NCBI RefSeq assembly: GCF_000702005.1
Contig: NZ_JNKI01000003.1
Span: 87,500 to 151,499, forward strand
DNA length: 64,000 nt
DNA from: Selenomonas sp. ND2010
Lineage (GTDB): Bacteria > Bacillota > Negativicutes > Selenomonadales > Selenomonadaceae
Direction of reading: 5' to 3'
In this document: positions 10,041 through 17,511 of the stretch, in pieces
Layout: each line of letters opens with the position of its first letter
Position numbering within the stretch: position 1 is the first letter of the stretch
Notes under the pieces: model-generated
Told to the model about the DNA's origin: nothing
What the model saw: the letters and a program-made list of their open reading frames with translations, nothing else
The model's database searches: none
Translations under genes and position numbers: made by a program

Positions 10041-11012
10041 TTATGCATACAATCTGGTTATGGAATTATTTTCACACAAGTTTCCCGGCACTGCTTCCGG
10101 CTGCGCCAGGATATGTTTGCTAAAATACCGTTCCGCCCGGTCCGCGGCCACCAGCACAATGTTGCCGGTAATGCCGGAATGGGCGAGCTTTAAGGAAGCG
10201 GCCAGAGCCGCACCTGTCGAAGAGCCGGCAAATATACCCTCCCGGGCAGCGAGATAACGAACCCCAGCAAATGCTTCTTCATCCGCAATCTTATAAACCG
10301 AATCGACAAACGATGTCTCCATCGTAGTGGCAATAAAGTCGTTGCCAATGCCTTCAATCTCGTAATCACCATGTTCCCCTCCTCCAATAATTGAACCATA
10401 GGGGTCTGCCAACACCCCTTGTATCGCCGGATTCTTTTCTTTGAGATAGCGCATGATGCCCGAAAAAGTGCCACCGCTTCCCGCTCCAGATACCAAAAAG
10501 TCCACCGCCCCATCAAGGTCAGCAAAAATCTCGGGGCCCGTAGTTTCATAGTGTGCCCGCGGGTTAGCCGGATTTTCAAACTGCTTCATGGTAATGGCTC
10601 CCGGTATCGTACCTCGTAACTGTTCCGCCTTGGCTACCGCTGCCAGCATCCCGCCTTCCCGCGGAGTATGCACCAGCTCTGCCCCCAAAGCCTTCATCAG
10701 AGTCTGTTTCTCAGCGGAAAACTTCTCCGGCACCACAAAGATAACGCGATAGCCCTTGTTTAGTGCCGCAAAAGCAATTCCTAAGCCGGTATTTCCGGCG
10801 GTTCCTTCGATAATCGTGCCACCGGGCTGCAAAAGTCCTCTTTTTTCCGCATCTTCAATCATCGCTTTTCCAATGCGGTCCTTTGCACTGCCTCCCGGAT
10901 TCCAAAGTTCCAATTTGGCAAACAGCCGGACGCCCGCCGGCAAATCAAAATGTGTCAGCTCAACGAGCGGCGTATGCCCGATGAGCTCCTGCATGGAGTG
11001 ATAATAATGCAT
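10041..11012 (-). CDS. mccA: Cystathionine beta-synthase / cysteine synthase family (MccA-like)
   Basis: Fold-type II PLP enzyme of 323 residues. It shows the PLP lysine in GGSAKDRIG, the phosphate/substrate loop GTAGNTG, the glycine-rich GAGSGGTFSG, and GIFAGSSTGAALAA. It lacks a C-terminal CBS regulatory domain. CysK and OAS-dependent cystathionine beta-synthase (B. subtilis MccA) are hard to separate by eye; the adjacent gamma-lyase-type enzyme (mccB) 16 bp upstream and the methyltransferase match the B. subtilis yrrT-mtnN-mccA-mccB locus, so homocysteine to cystathionine is favoured. A good SD (AAAGGAGA) precedes the ATG. The last residues read into a region ending in a terminator before the nitrogenase-like genes. 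Confidence 0.8.
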   Translation of the reverse strand: MHYYHSMQELIGHTPLVELTHFDLPAGVRLFAKLELWNPGGSAKDRIGKAMIEDAEKRGLLQPGGTIIEGTAGNTGLGIAFAALNKGYRVIFVVPEKFSAEKQTLMKALGAELVHTPREGGMLAAVAKAEQLRGTIPGAITMKQFENPANPRAHYETTGPEIFADLDGAVDFLVSGAGSGGTFSGIMRYLKEKNPAIQGVLADPYGSIIGGGEHGDYEIEGIGNDFIATTMETSFVDSVYKIADEEAFAGVRYLAAREGIFAGSSTGAALAASLKLAHSGITGNIVLVAADRAERYFSKHILAQPEAVPGNLCENNSITRLYA

Positions 11013-11028
11013 AAGCGGGTTCTCCTTT

Positions 11029-12195
11029 CTACTTTACAATCTTGCTGGATTCTATCGCCTGTCTAAGATCCACCAGCAAATCATTCTTATCCTCAATTCC
11101 CACCGAAAGCCGGATTAGGTTATCGGTGATGCCAATGCGGTCACGAATCACCTTGGGGATTGCCGCATGGGTCATGGATGCCGGATGGCAGACAAGGCTT
11201 TCCACACCACCAAGGCTTTCTGCCAGGGCGATAAGCCTCAGTGCCTTAAAGAATTTCCGGATGTCATATTCCTCGGTAAGTTCAAAGGATATCATCGCCC
11301 CGCCATTTTTCGCCTGCTGCCGGTTGATTTCAAAACCAGGATGTATGGGCAGTCCCGGATAATGTACCGTCTTTACGGCCTCATTCTCCTGCAGCCAATC
11401 GGCTAAAAACTCGGCATTTTCCACATGGCGGTCAAGCCGAACCCCCAACGTCTTGATGCCTCGCACCAGTAAAAACGAATCCTGGGGACCGAGCACTGCA
11501 CCGGTAGAGTTTTGAATAAAAGTCAACTTATCGGCCAGTTCCTTGGTCTTAGCCACCGCTAAGCCTGCCACCAAATCGCTGTGTCCTCCCAGGTACTTCG
11601 TTGCACTGTGAACGACAATATCTGCCCCCAATTCCAAGGGCCGCTGCAAATATGGCGTCATAAAGGTATTATCCACAATAACCAGAACGCCATGACGATG
11701 AGCCCTGGCAGCCACCGCCTGGATATCCGTTATCGTCAATAAGGGATTTGCCGGACTCTCAAGGATTATCGCCTTCACATCGGGGGTAAGCTGCTTCTCT
11801 AGCCCCACCAGATTCGTCGTATCCTCGATGGCATAATGCAGATTAAACCGGCTGAATACCTTATCGAGTACGCGGAAAGTTCCACCATAGACATTGCGGG
11901 AAAGAATTACCTTGGCATCGCTCTGCAACAGGCTCAACACGGCGGTGATAGCCGCCATCCCCGAAGCGAAGGCAAAGCCAGCCACACCACCCTCCAACTC
12001 CGCAATCAAAGCTTCCAAAGCCGCCCGGGTAGGATTTCCGGTACGAGCATATTCCCATTTACCTTCCCGCAGCTCTCCCAGCCCATCCTGCTCAAAGGTC
12101 GAAGTCTGATAAATCGGTACATTCACCGAACCAGTTTTTGAATCACCATAGATACCACCATGTATCAAAGCTGTATGAAACGATTGATAACTCAT
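11029..12195 (-). CDS. mccB: Cys/Met metabolism PLP enzyme, MccB-like cystathionine gamma-lyase
   Basis: Fold-type I PLP enzyme of the Cys/Met metabolism family (388 residues). Visible are YARTGNPTR, FASGMAAI, the PLP-contacting DNTFMTPYLQRP and the Schiff-base lysine in SATKYLGGHSD, then ESLGGVESLVCHPASMTHA. The family includes cystathionine gamma-lyase, cystathionine gamma-synthase, methionine gamma-lyase and O-acetylhomoserine sulfhydrylase; motifs alone do not decide. Coupling with the MccA-like gene favours cystathionine/homocysteine gamma-lyase (reverse transsulfuration, giving cysteine). In an operon with a nitrogenase-like reductase that might release methanethiol, an O-acetylhomoserine or methionine-forming activity is the main alternative. 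Confidence 0.85.
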   Translation of the reverse strand: MSYQSFHTALIHGGIYGDSKTGSVNVPIYQTSTFEQDGLGELREGKWEYARTGNPTRAALEALIAELEGGVAGFAFASGMAAITAVLSLLQSDAKVILSRNVYGGTFRVLDKVFSRFNLHYAIEDTTNLVGLEKQLTPDVKAIILESPANPLLTITDIQAVAARAHRHGVLVIVDNTFMTPYLQRPLELGADIVVHSATKYLGGHSDLVAGLAVAKTKELADKLTFIQNSTGAVLGPQDSFLLVRGIKTLGVRLDRHVENAEFLADWLQENEAVKTVHYPGLPIHPGFEINRQQAKNGGAMISFELTEEYDIRKFFKALRLIALAESLGGVESLVCHPASMTHAAIPKVIRDRIGITDNLIRLSVGIEDKNDLLVDLRQAIESSKIVK

Positions 12196-12224
12196 AATCC
12201 CGCTGTTCCTTTCCTGTTAAAATT

Positions 12225-13133
12225 TTAATTTCGTTTCTTTTCCGCCAATAAGAAGTGGATGTTCTCCATTGCCTGCTGCTGGTCGGTGCGCCCCGCAAAG
12301 AAATGCCGTTGTATGTCAGCCGGCGCTTCATGGATGCGAATGACAAAACCTTCGGCGCTCAGAATCTCCCGCATCTCATCGATGGAAAAGCCGTGACGCA
12401 TTGGTTCGCCAAGACGTTCGGTAAGCTCCGTCAGCCTACGTACCCGCGAAGCCGAATCCGGTTGGAAGGTCGACTCATCGGGGAAATCCAATACAAACTG
12501 ACTTCCTGGTGATGCCAGGATGCTAATGCTGCGCACAAATTCGCGAAAAGCTGCCGGTGTCAGATAGTAAGACACCCCCAGCAACGAAAAGAACGAGGAT
12601 TCATACGGGTGGAAGCCACTTCGAAGCAGGGTCTTCCCCAAGTCGTCCCGTTCAAAATCGATTGCCGCGTAGTGGGTATTTCGCGGTATCTCCCAGCGCA
12701 AGTCATGGATGCGGCGGAGTTTATAGGCCTGTGTGTCGGGATGGTCCAATTCAAAAATCTGCACCATCTCGTCGGTATTGCGAAAAGCAAAGGTATCCAT
12801 CCCTGCTCCGCAGATTACATACTGACATTCCGCCCTGCCTCTGGCAAAGCGTTCCAACGCCCGCTCAGCAAACGCGATACGCGAAAGCGCTACTGGCGAA
12901 AAATAGTGGTCCATCTCATCAAAGACCTGTAAACTCTCGAATCCATACCTTGGCAGGTATCCATCACTGGCTGCCTTCCCCTTTAGCAAATCACCGATTT
13001 TATCATACTCATCTTTCCCAATGATGTCGTAGGCCAGATAGTCATCAAATATCTTGTTCTTCCCCAACATCGAATGGTAAGCCCGAGCAAAGGAGCAAAG
13101 CTTCGCCGTCATACTCTCCTGCGCGGCAATCAT
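12225..13133 (-). CDS. SAM-dependent methyltransferase, LCMT-like
   Basis: Class I methyltransferase resembling the leucine carboxyl methyltransferase/TIGR00027 group (302 residues). The SAM-binding motif I is VICGAGMDTFAFR, followed by FELDHPDTQAYKLRR (acidic ribose-binding loop), and later FFSLLGVSYYLTPAAF and FVLDFPDES. It is first in the operon with mccB and mccA, where B. subtilis has the methyltransferase YrrT, so a role in turning over SAM to SAH or in methylating a small thiol is plausible. Two ATGs are close (13139 and 13133); GGAGG is 1 nt from the first and 7 nt from the second, so 13133 is used. The SD overlaps the stop of a 21-codon upstream ORF, suggesting coupling. The substrate is unknown. 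Confidence 0.83.
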   Translation of the reverse strand: MIAAQESMTAKLCSFARAYHSMLGKNKIFDDYLAYDIIGKDEYDKIGDLLKGKAASDGYLPRYGFESLQVFDEMDHYFSPVALSRIAFAERALERFARGRAECQYVICGAGMDTFAFRNTDEMVQIFELDHPDTQAYKLRRIHDLRWEIPRNTHYAAIDFERDDLGKTLLRSGFHPYESSFFSLLGVSYYLTPAAFREFVRSISILASPGSQFVLDFPDESTFQPDSASRVRRLTELTERLGEPMRHGFSIDEMREILSAEGFVIRIHEAPADIQRHFFAGRTDQQQAMENIHFLLAEKKRN

Positions 13134-13145
13134 ATCCATCCCTCC

Positions 13146-13211
13146 TTACCTGCACATTCGCTCATATTTTCTGCTATTCGTTTTCGCGGTAACCATACAA
13201 ACACATTTCAT
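13146..13211 (-). CDS. 21-residue Cys/Met-rich ORF, possible leader peptide
   Basis: ATG at 13211 with GAGGGGG upstream opens a 21-codon frame MKCVCMV…RMCR ending in TAA at 13146. It holds three Cys and three Met. Its stop overlaps the SD of the methyltransferase gene (TAAGGAGGG), a typical arrangement for translational coupling. I know no homologue. Given a sulfur operon downstream, a cysteine- or methionine-sensing leader peptide is a reasonable hypothesis. It could also be a chance ORF in a 110-bp leader. Confidence 0.4.
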   Translation of the reverse strand: MKCVCMVTAKTNSRKYERMCR

Positions 13212-13251
13212 ATAATCCATCCCCCTCAAAGAAAGCTAAATTTGCGTAAAG

Positions 13252-13309
13252 AAAAAGACTTTCCGGTGCAATCCCCCAAATGAAAGGCAATTGCACCAAA
13301 AGTCTTTTC
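13252..13309 (-). terminator. Strong terminator after the 57-codon ORF
   Basis: The minus strand forms AAAAGACTTT-T-GGTGCAAT pairing with ATTGCACC-GG-AAAGTCTTTT (10 + 8 bp with a small bulge), followed by TTTTTCTTT. It lies between the 57-codon ORF and the methyltransferase operon, so operon transcription must read through it or start after it. Confidence 0.85.
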
Positions 13310-13339
13310 GGTACCTGTCCAGATTGTCAGCGGGCTCCA

Positions 13340-13513
13340 TCAGAACGGAACTGCGAATGAACGCATGGCATTCTCACGGATATCTTTTTTCTGTCCGCCG
13401 TTTCTGCAGCTGTACCAATAACCCATACAGCACATGGCCTCCGGAGCGATCATCAGATCCGTAGCCCCACCTTGGTATGCGGAATAAATCCGCGCGATTG
13501 CCGTCGTTGTCAT
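13340..13513 (-). CDS. Hypothetical 57-residue protein
   Basis: A small ORF starting at an ATG 9 nt after GGGAGG and reading MTTTAIARIYSAYQGG…, with a centre rich in Met, Cys and aromatics (MCCMGYWYSC) and a basic C-terminal part. No domain is recognised and no signal peptide or membrane segment is seen. It stands between two strong minus-strand terminators (13608-13643 and 13252-13309), upstream of the sulfur/nitrogenase-like operon. Possibilities are a regulatory or metal-binding small protein, a modified-peptide precursor, or a leader ORF. The SD and the bounded position support it being translated; function is open. Confidence 0.5.
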   Translation of the reverse strand: MTTTAIARIYSAYQGGATDLMIAPEAMCCMGYWYSCRNGGQKKDIRENAMRSFAVPF

Positions 13514-13607
13514 GTCGTCATTCCTCCCTTTCTCTTTAATGCCTTTGGCATCCTTTTTTGAAGCCGCTGCCTGCAAATGGGCAGATTCACAAATGAGTGA
13601 ATAACAA

Positions 13608-13643
13608 AAAGGCTGGACGGCATCATCATGCCATCCAGCCTTT
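13608..13643 (-). terminator. Terminator in operon leader
   Basis: A 16-bp stem AAAGGCTGGATGGCAT / ATGCCGTCCAGCCTTT on the minus strand, followed by TTGTTATT. One position pairs as U-G only in minus-strand RNA (C-A mismatch on the plus strand), which supports that orientation. It would give a leader transcript of about 135 nt from the promoter at 13752-13780. Confidence 0.85.
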
Positions 13644-13683
13644 ATTTGTATAATCAGCTGCTCGCTTCAATTTTAAATTCTCA

Positions 13684-13746
13684 ACATACAAAACATGTTC
13701 TACCGAATGTCCGGTTGTTTTAATTAATCAGATATGTTTTGTATGT
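13684..13746 (-). promoter_or_regulatory. Leader inverted repeat, possible operator or RNA aptamer
   Basis: A perfect 13-bp inverted repeat (13684-13696 and 13734-13746; ATGTTTTGTATGT and complement) encloses 37 nt that contain a small hairpin ACCG/CGGT. The outer arm begins about where transcription should start from the promoter at 13752-13780, so the transcript would open with this stem. It could be an RNA sensor in front of the terminator at 13608-13643, or paired sites for a regulator. It does not match a riboswitch class I know. Confidence 0.5.
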
Positions 13747-13751
13747 GCTTT

Positions 13752-13780
13752 ATACTATCACAGGGTTTTCACAGTGTCAA
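13752..13780 (-). promoter_or_regulatory. Promoter of the sulfur/nitrogenase-like operon leader
   Basis: Minus-strand TTGACA (13780-13775), 17-bp spacer, TAGTAT (13757-13752). A strong vegetative-type promoter directing the leader, the 57-codon ORF and, with read-through, the methyltransferase-mccB-mccA-nif-like genes. Confidence 0.82.
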
Positions 13781-13979
13781 CCCTTTTTCGAAAAAAACAA
13801 TCAAATAAAAGCACCACTGCTGCTCCCCCCACGATACAACGCGTCGTTTATCAAGCTCTCCTGGCTCAGCCGCACAGCCTGACCGGAAAGATACCGCGCC
13901 GAAAGGGGCAGCGATGTCGCCTTGCCAAAACCATCGAGCCAATTCGCCAAAATAGATTATGCATCATCGATTCCCCAGC
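13781..13979. other. Gene-free stretch between operon promoter and AGCS stop
   Basis: About 200 bp with no convincing gene on either strand. A weak minus-strand hairpin near 13809-13823 (AGCA/TGCT followed by TTTTATTTG) may end AGCS transcription. Nothing else stands out. Confidence 0.4.
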
Positions 13980-15413
13980 TCAAATCTGTAAATCTTCTGA
14001 GTCAATCGGATAATCAACGTCTTCCCCCTTTTTCTCCCGTTCTACTACCACTTTCTGGAATTCAAAACACTCATCGGCAATATCCTTATTGAGCCACAGC
14101 AGGCAGATAAGGTTTGGTATTGCCATCAAACCATTCATCGTATCCGAGAAATTCCACACAACCTCCAGCGCCGTCGTAGCCCCCACAAAGGTAATCAAGC
14201 TGAACAAAACACGATAGCCCATGATAACCTTGCGATTGCTCACGAGATACTCCAACGCCTTCTCGCCATAGTATTCCCAGCCAAGAATCGTCGAAAACGC
14301 AAACAATGCCAGCGCCACCGATACAATCAGCTTGGCATACTCCCCAAACACCGAACTAAAGGCCAAAATCGTAAGCTGTGCCCCCGATACCAACTTGCCT
14401 GTCTCCGGGTCAACGGTACCTAAAGCCCCCGAAGAAGCGATGACCAGTCCCGTAAGCATACAGACAATCATCGTGTCAAAGAAGGTGCCCGTCATGTTGA
14501 CATAGCCCTGCCGGGAAGCATGATCCGTCTGGGCAGCTGCCGCAGCAATTGGTGCCGAACCAAGGCCGGCCTCATTCGAGAATACGCCACGGGCTACCCC
14601 CCAACGCATGGAAGTGAGCATCGAAGCTACAATGCTGCCGCCGACGCCGCCAGCCACTGAATCAAAGGAAAAGGCCATGCGAAACATCTCCGCCACCCCT
14701 GCTGGCACTGCCGCAAAGTTTACCACTATCACAATGACGGCGACCACAAAATAAAAGGCTGCCATCGAAGGAACTACGACGCTGGACACTTTGCCGATGC
14801 TGCGAATACCGCGCAGCAATACCGACATAGCCAGTATGGCTACGACACTACCTGTCAGCCAGGAAGGAATTGCAAAGCTCGTATGAAGTGCCGCCGAAAT
14901 AGAATTGGCCTGGGTCATATTGCCGATACCAAAGGACGAGACAACGACAAAAAATGCAAATAATGCAGCCAATCCCCGACCAACATACTTGTTTTTGATG
15001 CCGTTCTTCATCGCGTACATCGGACCGCCGGACATTTCCCCAACGCTGTTGGTCTCACGGTACTTGACTGCCAGCACCGACTCCCCGTATTTCGTCGACA
15101 GGCCAAAGGCCGCACTAATCCACATCCATACCAGCGCCCCAGGCCCCCCCAGAACCATCGCCGTCGCCACGCCGACGATATTGCCAGTTCCCACCGTGGC
15201 CGAAAGCGCCGTCATCAGCGATTGGAATGGCGAAATATCCCCTTCATGTTCTTTTTTCTGCCGGAAAATCATCCGTATTGCATAGCCCAGATTGCGCCAT
15301 GGCAAAAACTTCAATCGTATGGTCAAAAACACCCCGGTCCCAACCAATAGGGCCAGCATGATGGGTCCCCAGACAAAATCATTAATGTCAGCCATCAGTT
15401 TTGCAAAATCCAT
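13980..15413 (-). CDS. Alanine/glycine:cation symporter (AGCS family)
   Basis: Secondary transporter importing alanine or glycine with Na+ or H+ at the inner membrane. The 477-residue protein has about ten hydrophobic helices and family motifs GTGNIVGVATAM, GGPGALVWMWISAAFG, TKYGESVLAVKYRE, SGGPMYAMKNG, FSNEAGLGSAPIAAAAA and GWEYYGEKALEYL. A longer in-frame N-terminus exists, but GGAGGG sits 5 nt before the ATG at 15413. The transcript starts at a strong promoter (15526-15554) and contains a terminator-like hairpin at 15468-15501, suggesting attenuation. No glycine riboswitch consensus is present. Monocistronic. Confidence 0.92.
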   Translation of the reverse strand: MDFAKLMADINDFVWGPIMLALLVGTGVFLTIRLKFLPWRNLGYAIRMIFRQKKEHEGDISPFQSLMTALSATVGTGNIVGVATAMVLGGPGALVWMWISAAFGLSTKYGESVLAVKYRETNSVGEMSGGPMYAMKNGIKNKYVGRGLAALFAFFVVVSSFGIGNMTQANSISAALHTSFAIPSWLTGSVVAILAMSVLLRGIRSIGKVSSVVVPSMAAFYFVVAVIVIVVNFAAVPAGVAEMFRMAFSFDSVAGGVGGSIVASMLTSMRWGVARGVFSNEAGLGSAPIAAAAAQTDHASRQGYVNMTGTFFDTMIVCMLTGLVIASSGALGTVDPETGKLVSGAQLTILAFSSVFGEYAKLIVSVALALFAFSTILGWEYYGEKALEYLVSNRKVIMGYRVLFSLITFVGATTALEVVWNFSDTMNGLMAIPNLICLLWLNKDIADECFEFQKVVVEREKKGEDVDYPIDSEDLQI

Positions 15414-15461
15414 AAAACCCTCCAGCTTGTCTACACATTTTCCACACATCATACCTAGATA

Positions 15462-15501
15462 CAGAAAACGCTCTGCAGTCCCCAAGGAGACTTCAGAGCG
15501 T
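15462..15501 (-). terminator. Attenuator-like hairpin in AGCS leader
   Basis: Minus strand ACGCTCTG-A-AGTC… pairs with GACT-G-CAGAGCGT (8 + 4 bp with one mismatch), then TTTCTG. It lies about 50 nt before the AGCS start codon and after its promoter, so it could stop transcription early. Confidence 0.6.
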
Positions 15502-15525
15502 CCATCATCGACGTCTATATAATTA

Positions 15526-15554
15526 ATTATAATAGACAGTTGTCAAGTTGTAAA
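15526..15554 (-). promoter_or_regulatory. Promoter of AGCS gene
   Basis: Minus-strand TTTACA (15554-15549), 17-bp spacer, perfect TATAAT (15531-15526). Confidence 0.8.
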
Positions 15555-15604
15555 TAGTTATAGCAAGTATACAAAAATAAACATACTTGTTACGTATCTA
15601 ATTT

Positions 15605-16879
15605 TTAGAGCCGTTCCAAAGCGCGATGTGCGATGTCATTGCGGTAGAACGCATCCTGGAAGGATATCTCCCTGACGCCAGCATACGCCTTATCCACAGC
15701 CGTCTTGACATCGTCAGCCTTGGCGACGACGCCGAGCACGCGGCCGCCCGCCGTGACGATCTGGCCGTCTTTCTCCGCTGTACCGGCATGGAATACTTCC
15801 GTACCGGCGGCCTTGGCCTCCGCCAGGCCTGCAATGGCAAAGCCCTTCTGGTAGGATTTCGGATAGCCCCCCGATGCCATGACCACGCAGACAGCTGCGC
15901 CATCGCTCCACTGGATGTCCTGCCCGGCCAGGTTGCCATCGGCACAGGCCAGCATGATATCGACCAGATCGCTTTCCAAGAGCGGCAGGACGACCTGGGT
16001 CTCCGGATCGCCAAAGCGCGCATTGAACTCGACGACCTTCGGCCCTTCAGCCGTGATCATAAGGCCAGCATAGAGGCAGCCTTTATAAAGACGCCCCTCC
16101 TGCTCCATCGCCTGGATGGTCGGCACGAGGATCGTCTCATAAGCTTTATCAACCATAGCCTTTGTCATGACTGGAGCCGGCGCATAGGTACCCATGCCTC
16201 CTGTATTCGGGCCTTTATCGCCATCATAAGCGCGCTTGTGGTCCTGCGAGCTTATCATCGGGCAGATGGTCTTGCCATCGGTAAAGCAGAGCAGCGATGC
16301 TTCTTCGCCTTCCATGAATTCTTCGATGACGACACGGCTGCCAGCCATACCGAATTCCTGGTCTTCCATGATGTCCGCAATGGCCGCCAGGGCTTCGTCT
16401 TTCGTCATAGCGACGATTACGCCCTTGCCGGCAGCCAGGCCATCGGCCTTGATGACAATCGGTGCCCCCTCCTGCTCAATATAGGCGCGGGCTGCATCAG
16501 CTTCCGTGAACACCTCGTACTTAGCCGTCGGGATGCCATACTTCTTCATCAAGCCTTTCGAAAAAGCCTTCGACCCCTCTATTTCTGCCGCCAGTTTCGT
16601 CGGACCAAAAGCCTTGATGCCAGCTGCATTCAATGCATCGACAAGGCCATTGGTCAGCGGGACCTCAGGCCCGACCACAGCCAGGTCGATCTGCTTTTCC
16701 TTGGCAAAAACTGCCACCGCATCATTATCGGTGATAGAAATGCCACTAACGCACTCTGCCACCTCAGCCATGCCCGGATTACCAGGAATCGCATAAAGCT
16801 TCGTGGCCTTCGGCGACTGCGCAAGTTTCCAAGCCAGCGTATGCTCACGGCCGCCGGAACCAATAACAAGAATATTCAT
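15605..16879 (-). CDS. purD: Phosphoribosylamine-glycine ligase PurD
   Basis: GAR synthetase, ATP-grasp enzyme joining glycine to phosphoribosylamine in step 2 of purine synthesis. The 424-residue length is standard. Visible motifs are the N-terminal MNILVIGSGGREHTLAW, VGPEVPLTNG, the ATP-grasp segment APIVIKADGLAAGKGV, GEEASLLCFTDG, GPNTGGMGTYAPAP and EFNARFGDPETQ. It is the last gene of the purine operon, 12 bp after the IMP cyclohydrolase gene, with SD AGAGGGG overlapping that gene's stop. Confidence 0.98.
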   Translation of the reverse strand: MNILVIGSGGREHTLAWKLAQSPKATKLYAIPGNPGMAEVAECVSGISITDNDAVAVFAKEKQIDLAVVGPEVPLTNGLVDALNAAGIKAFGPTKLAAEIEGSKAFSKGLMKKYGIPTAKYEVFTEADAARAYIEQEGAPIVIKADGLAAGKGVIVAMTKDEALAAIADIMEDQEFGMAGSRVVIEEFMEGEEASLLCFTDGKTICPMISSQDHKRAYDGDKGPNTGGMGTYAPAPVMTKAMVDKAYETILVPTIQAMEQEGRLYKGCLYAGLMITAEGPKVVEFNARFGDPETQVVLPLLESDLVDIMLACADGNLAGQDIQWSDGAAVCVVMASGGYPKSYQKGFAIAGLAEAKAAGTEVFHAGTAEKDGQIVTAGGRVLGVVAKADDVKTAVDKAYAGVREISFQDAFYRNDIAHRALERL

Positions 16880-16891
16880 CGTCTACCCCTC

Positions 16892-17485
16892 TTATTTCTG
16901 CAGCTGTTCAGCCAGATAATCTTTGATCATGGCATCATAGGCGGCCGTATGCGCAAAAGCCTCCTGCGAAAGCTCCATGCGCGTGCGGTCATCGACACAG
17001 CCCGTTTCCTTGACCTGTTTGGCAATCTCGTCGTAACGGGCAGGATTTGTCACGATCGTGACGAACTTGAAGTTCTTCGCTGCTGCACGGACCATAGCCG
17101 GACCGCCGATATCGATGTTTTCAATGGCCTCAGCCAATGTGACATCGGGTTTGGCAATCGTCTCCTTGAACGGATAGAGATTGACCGCTACGAGATCGAT
17201 CCCCGTAATCTTATGCTCCTTCATCTGCTTGACATGCTCTTCGTTGTCACGCACAGCCAGGATGCCACCATGGATATATGGATTCAGCGTCTTGACACGG
17301 CCGTCCATGATTTCCGGAAAGCCCGTAACATCGCTGACATAAGTAACGGGAATACCAGCGTCCTTGATGGCTTTCATCGTGCCGCCTGTCGAGACGATTT
17401 CCACGCCAGCCTCATGGAGCTGACGGGCAAATTCAACTACACCGTCTTTATTCGATACGCTGATAAGTGCGCGTTTAATCTGCAT
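16892..17485 (-). CDS. purH: Stand-alone IMP cyclohydrolase (PurH N-terminal domain only)
   Basis: Matches the N-terminal IMP cyclohydrolase (MGS-like) domain of Pur[18 protein letters not shown]-type [47 protein letters not shown], and [17 protein letters not shown]. It catalyses the last ring closure, FAICAR to IMP. The protein is 197 residues, whereas bifunctional PurH is about 510; the whole AICAR formyltransferase domain is missing. The stop is followed after 12 bp by purD with its own SD, and no remnant of the second domain is seen, so this looks like a genuine one-domain gene and not a frameshift. The formyltransferase must be encoded elsewhere, possibly as a separate enzyme. Confidence 0.93.
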   Translation of the reverse strand: MQIKRALISVSNKDGVVEFARQLHEAGVEIVSTGGTMKAIKDAGIPVTYVSDVTGFPEIMDGRVKTLNPYIHGGILAVRDNEEHVKQMKEHKITGIDLVAVNLYPFKETIAKPDVTLAEAIENIDIGGPAMVRAAAKNFKFVTIVTNPARYDEIAKQVKETGCVDDRTRMELSQEAFAHTAAYDAMIKDYLAEQLQK

Positions 17486-17511
17486 TGATATATTCTCCTC
17501 TATTTAAAATC

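Noticed and set aside
15414-15525. Glycine riboswitch in front of the AGCS gene
   Set aside because: The leader is only about 105 nt and lacks the tandem glycine-aptamer consensus; only one hairpin is seen.
16880-16891. Frameshifted or truncated purH pseudogene
   Set aside because: The gap to purD is 12 bp with a normal SD and no trace of the AICARFT domain, so a natural one-domain gene is more likely.
15626-17488. 620-codon open frame on the plus strand opposite purD and the IMP cyclohydrolase gene
   Set aside because: It mirrors two clear purine genes, has no SD or family motif, and arises from the antisense codon pattern.
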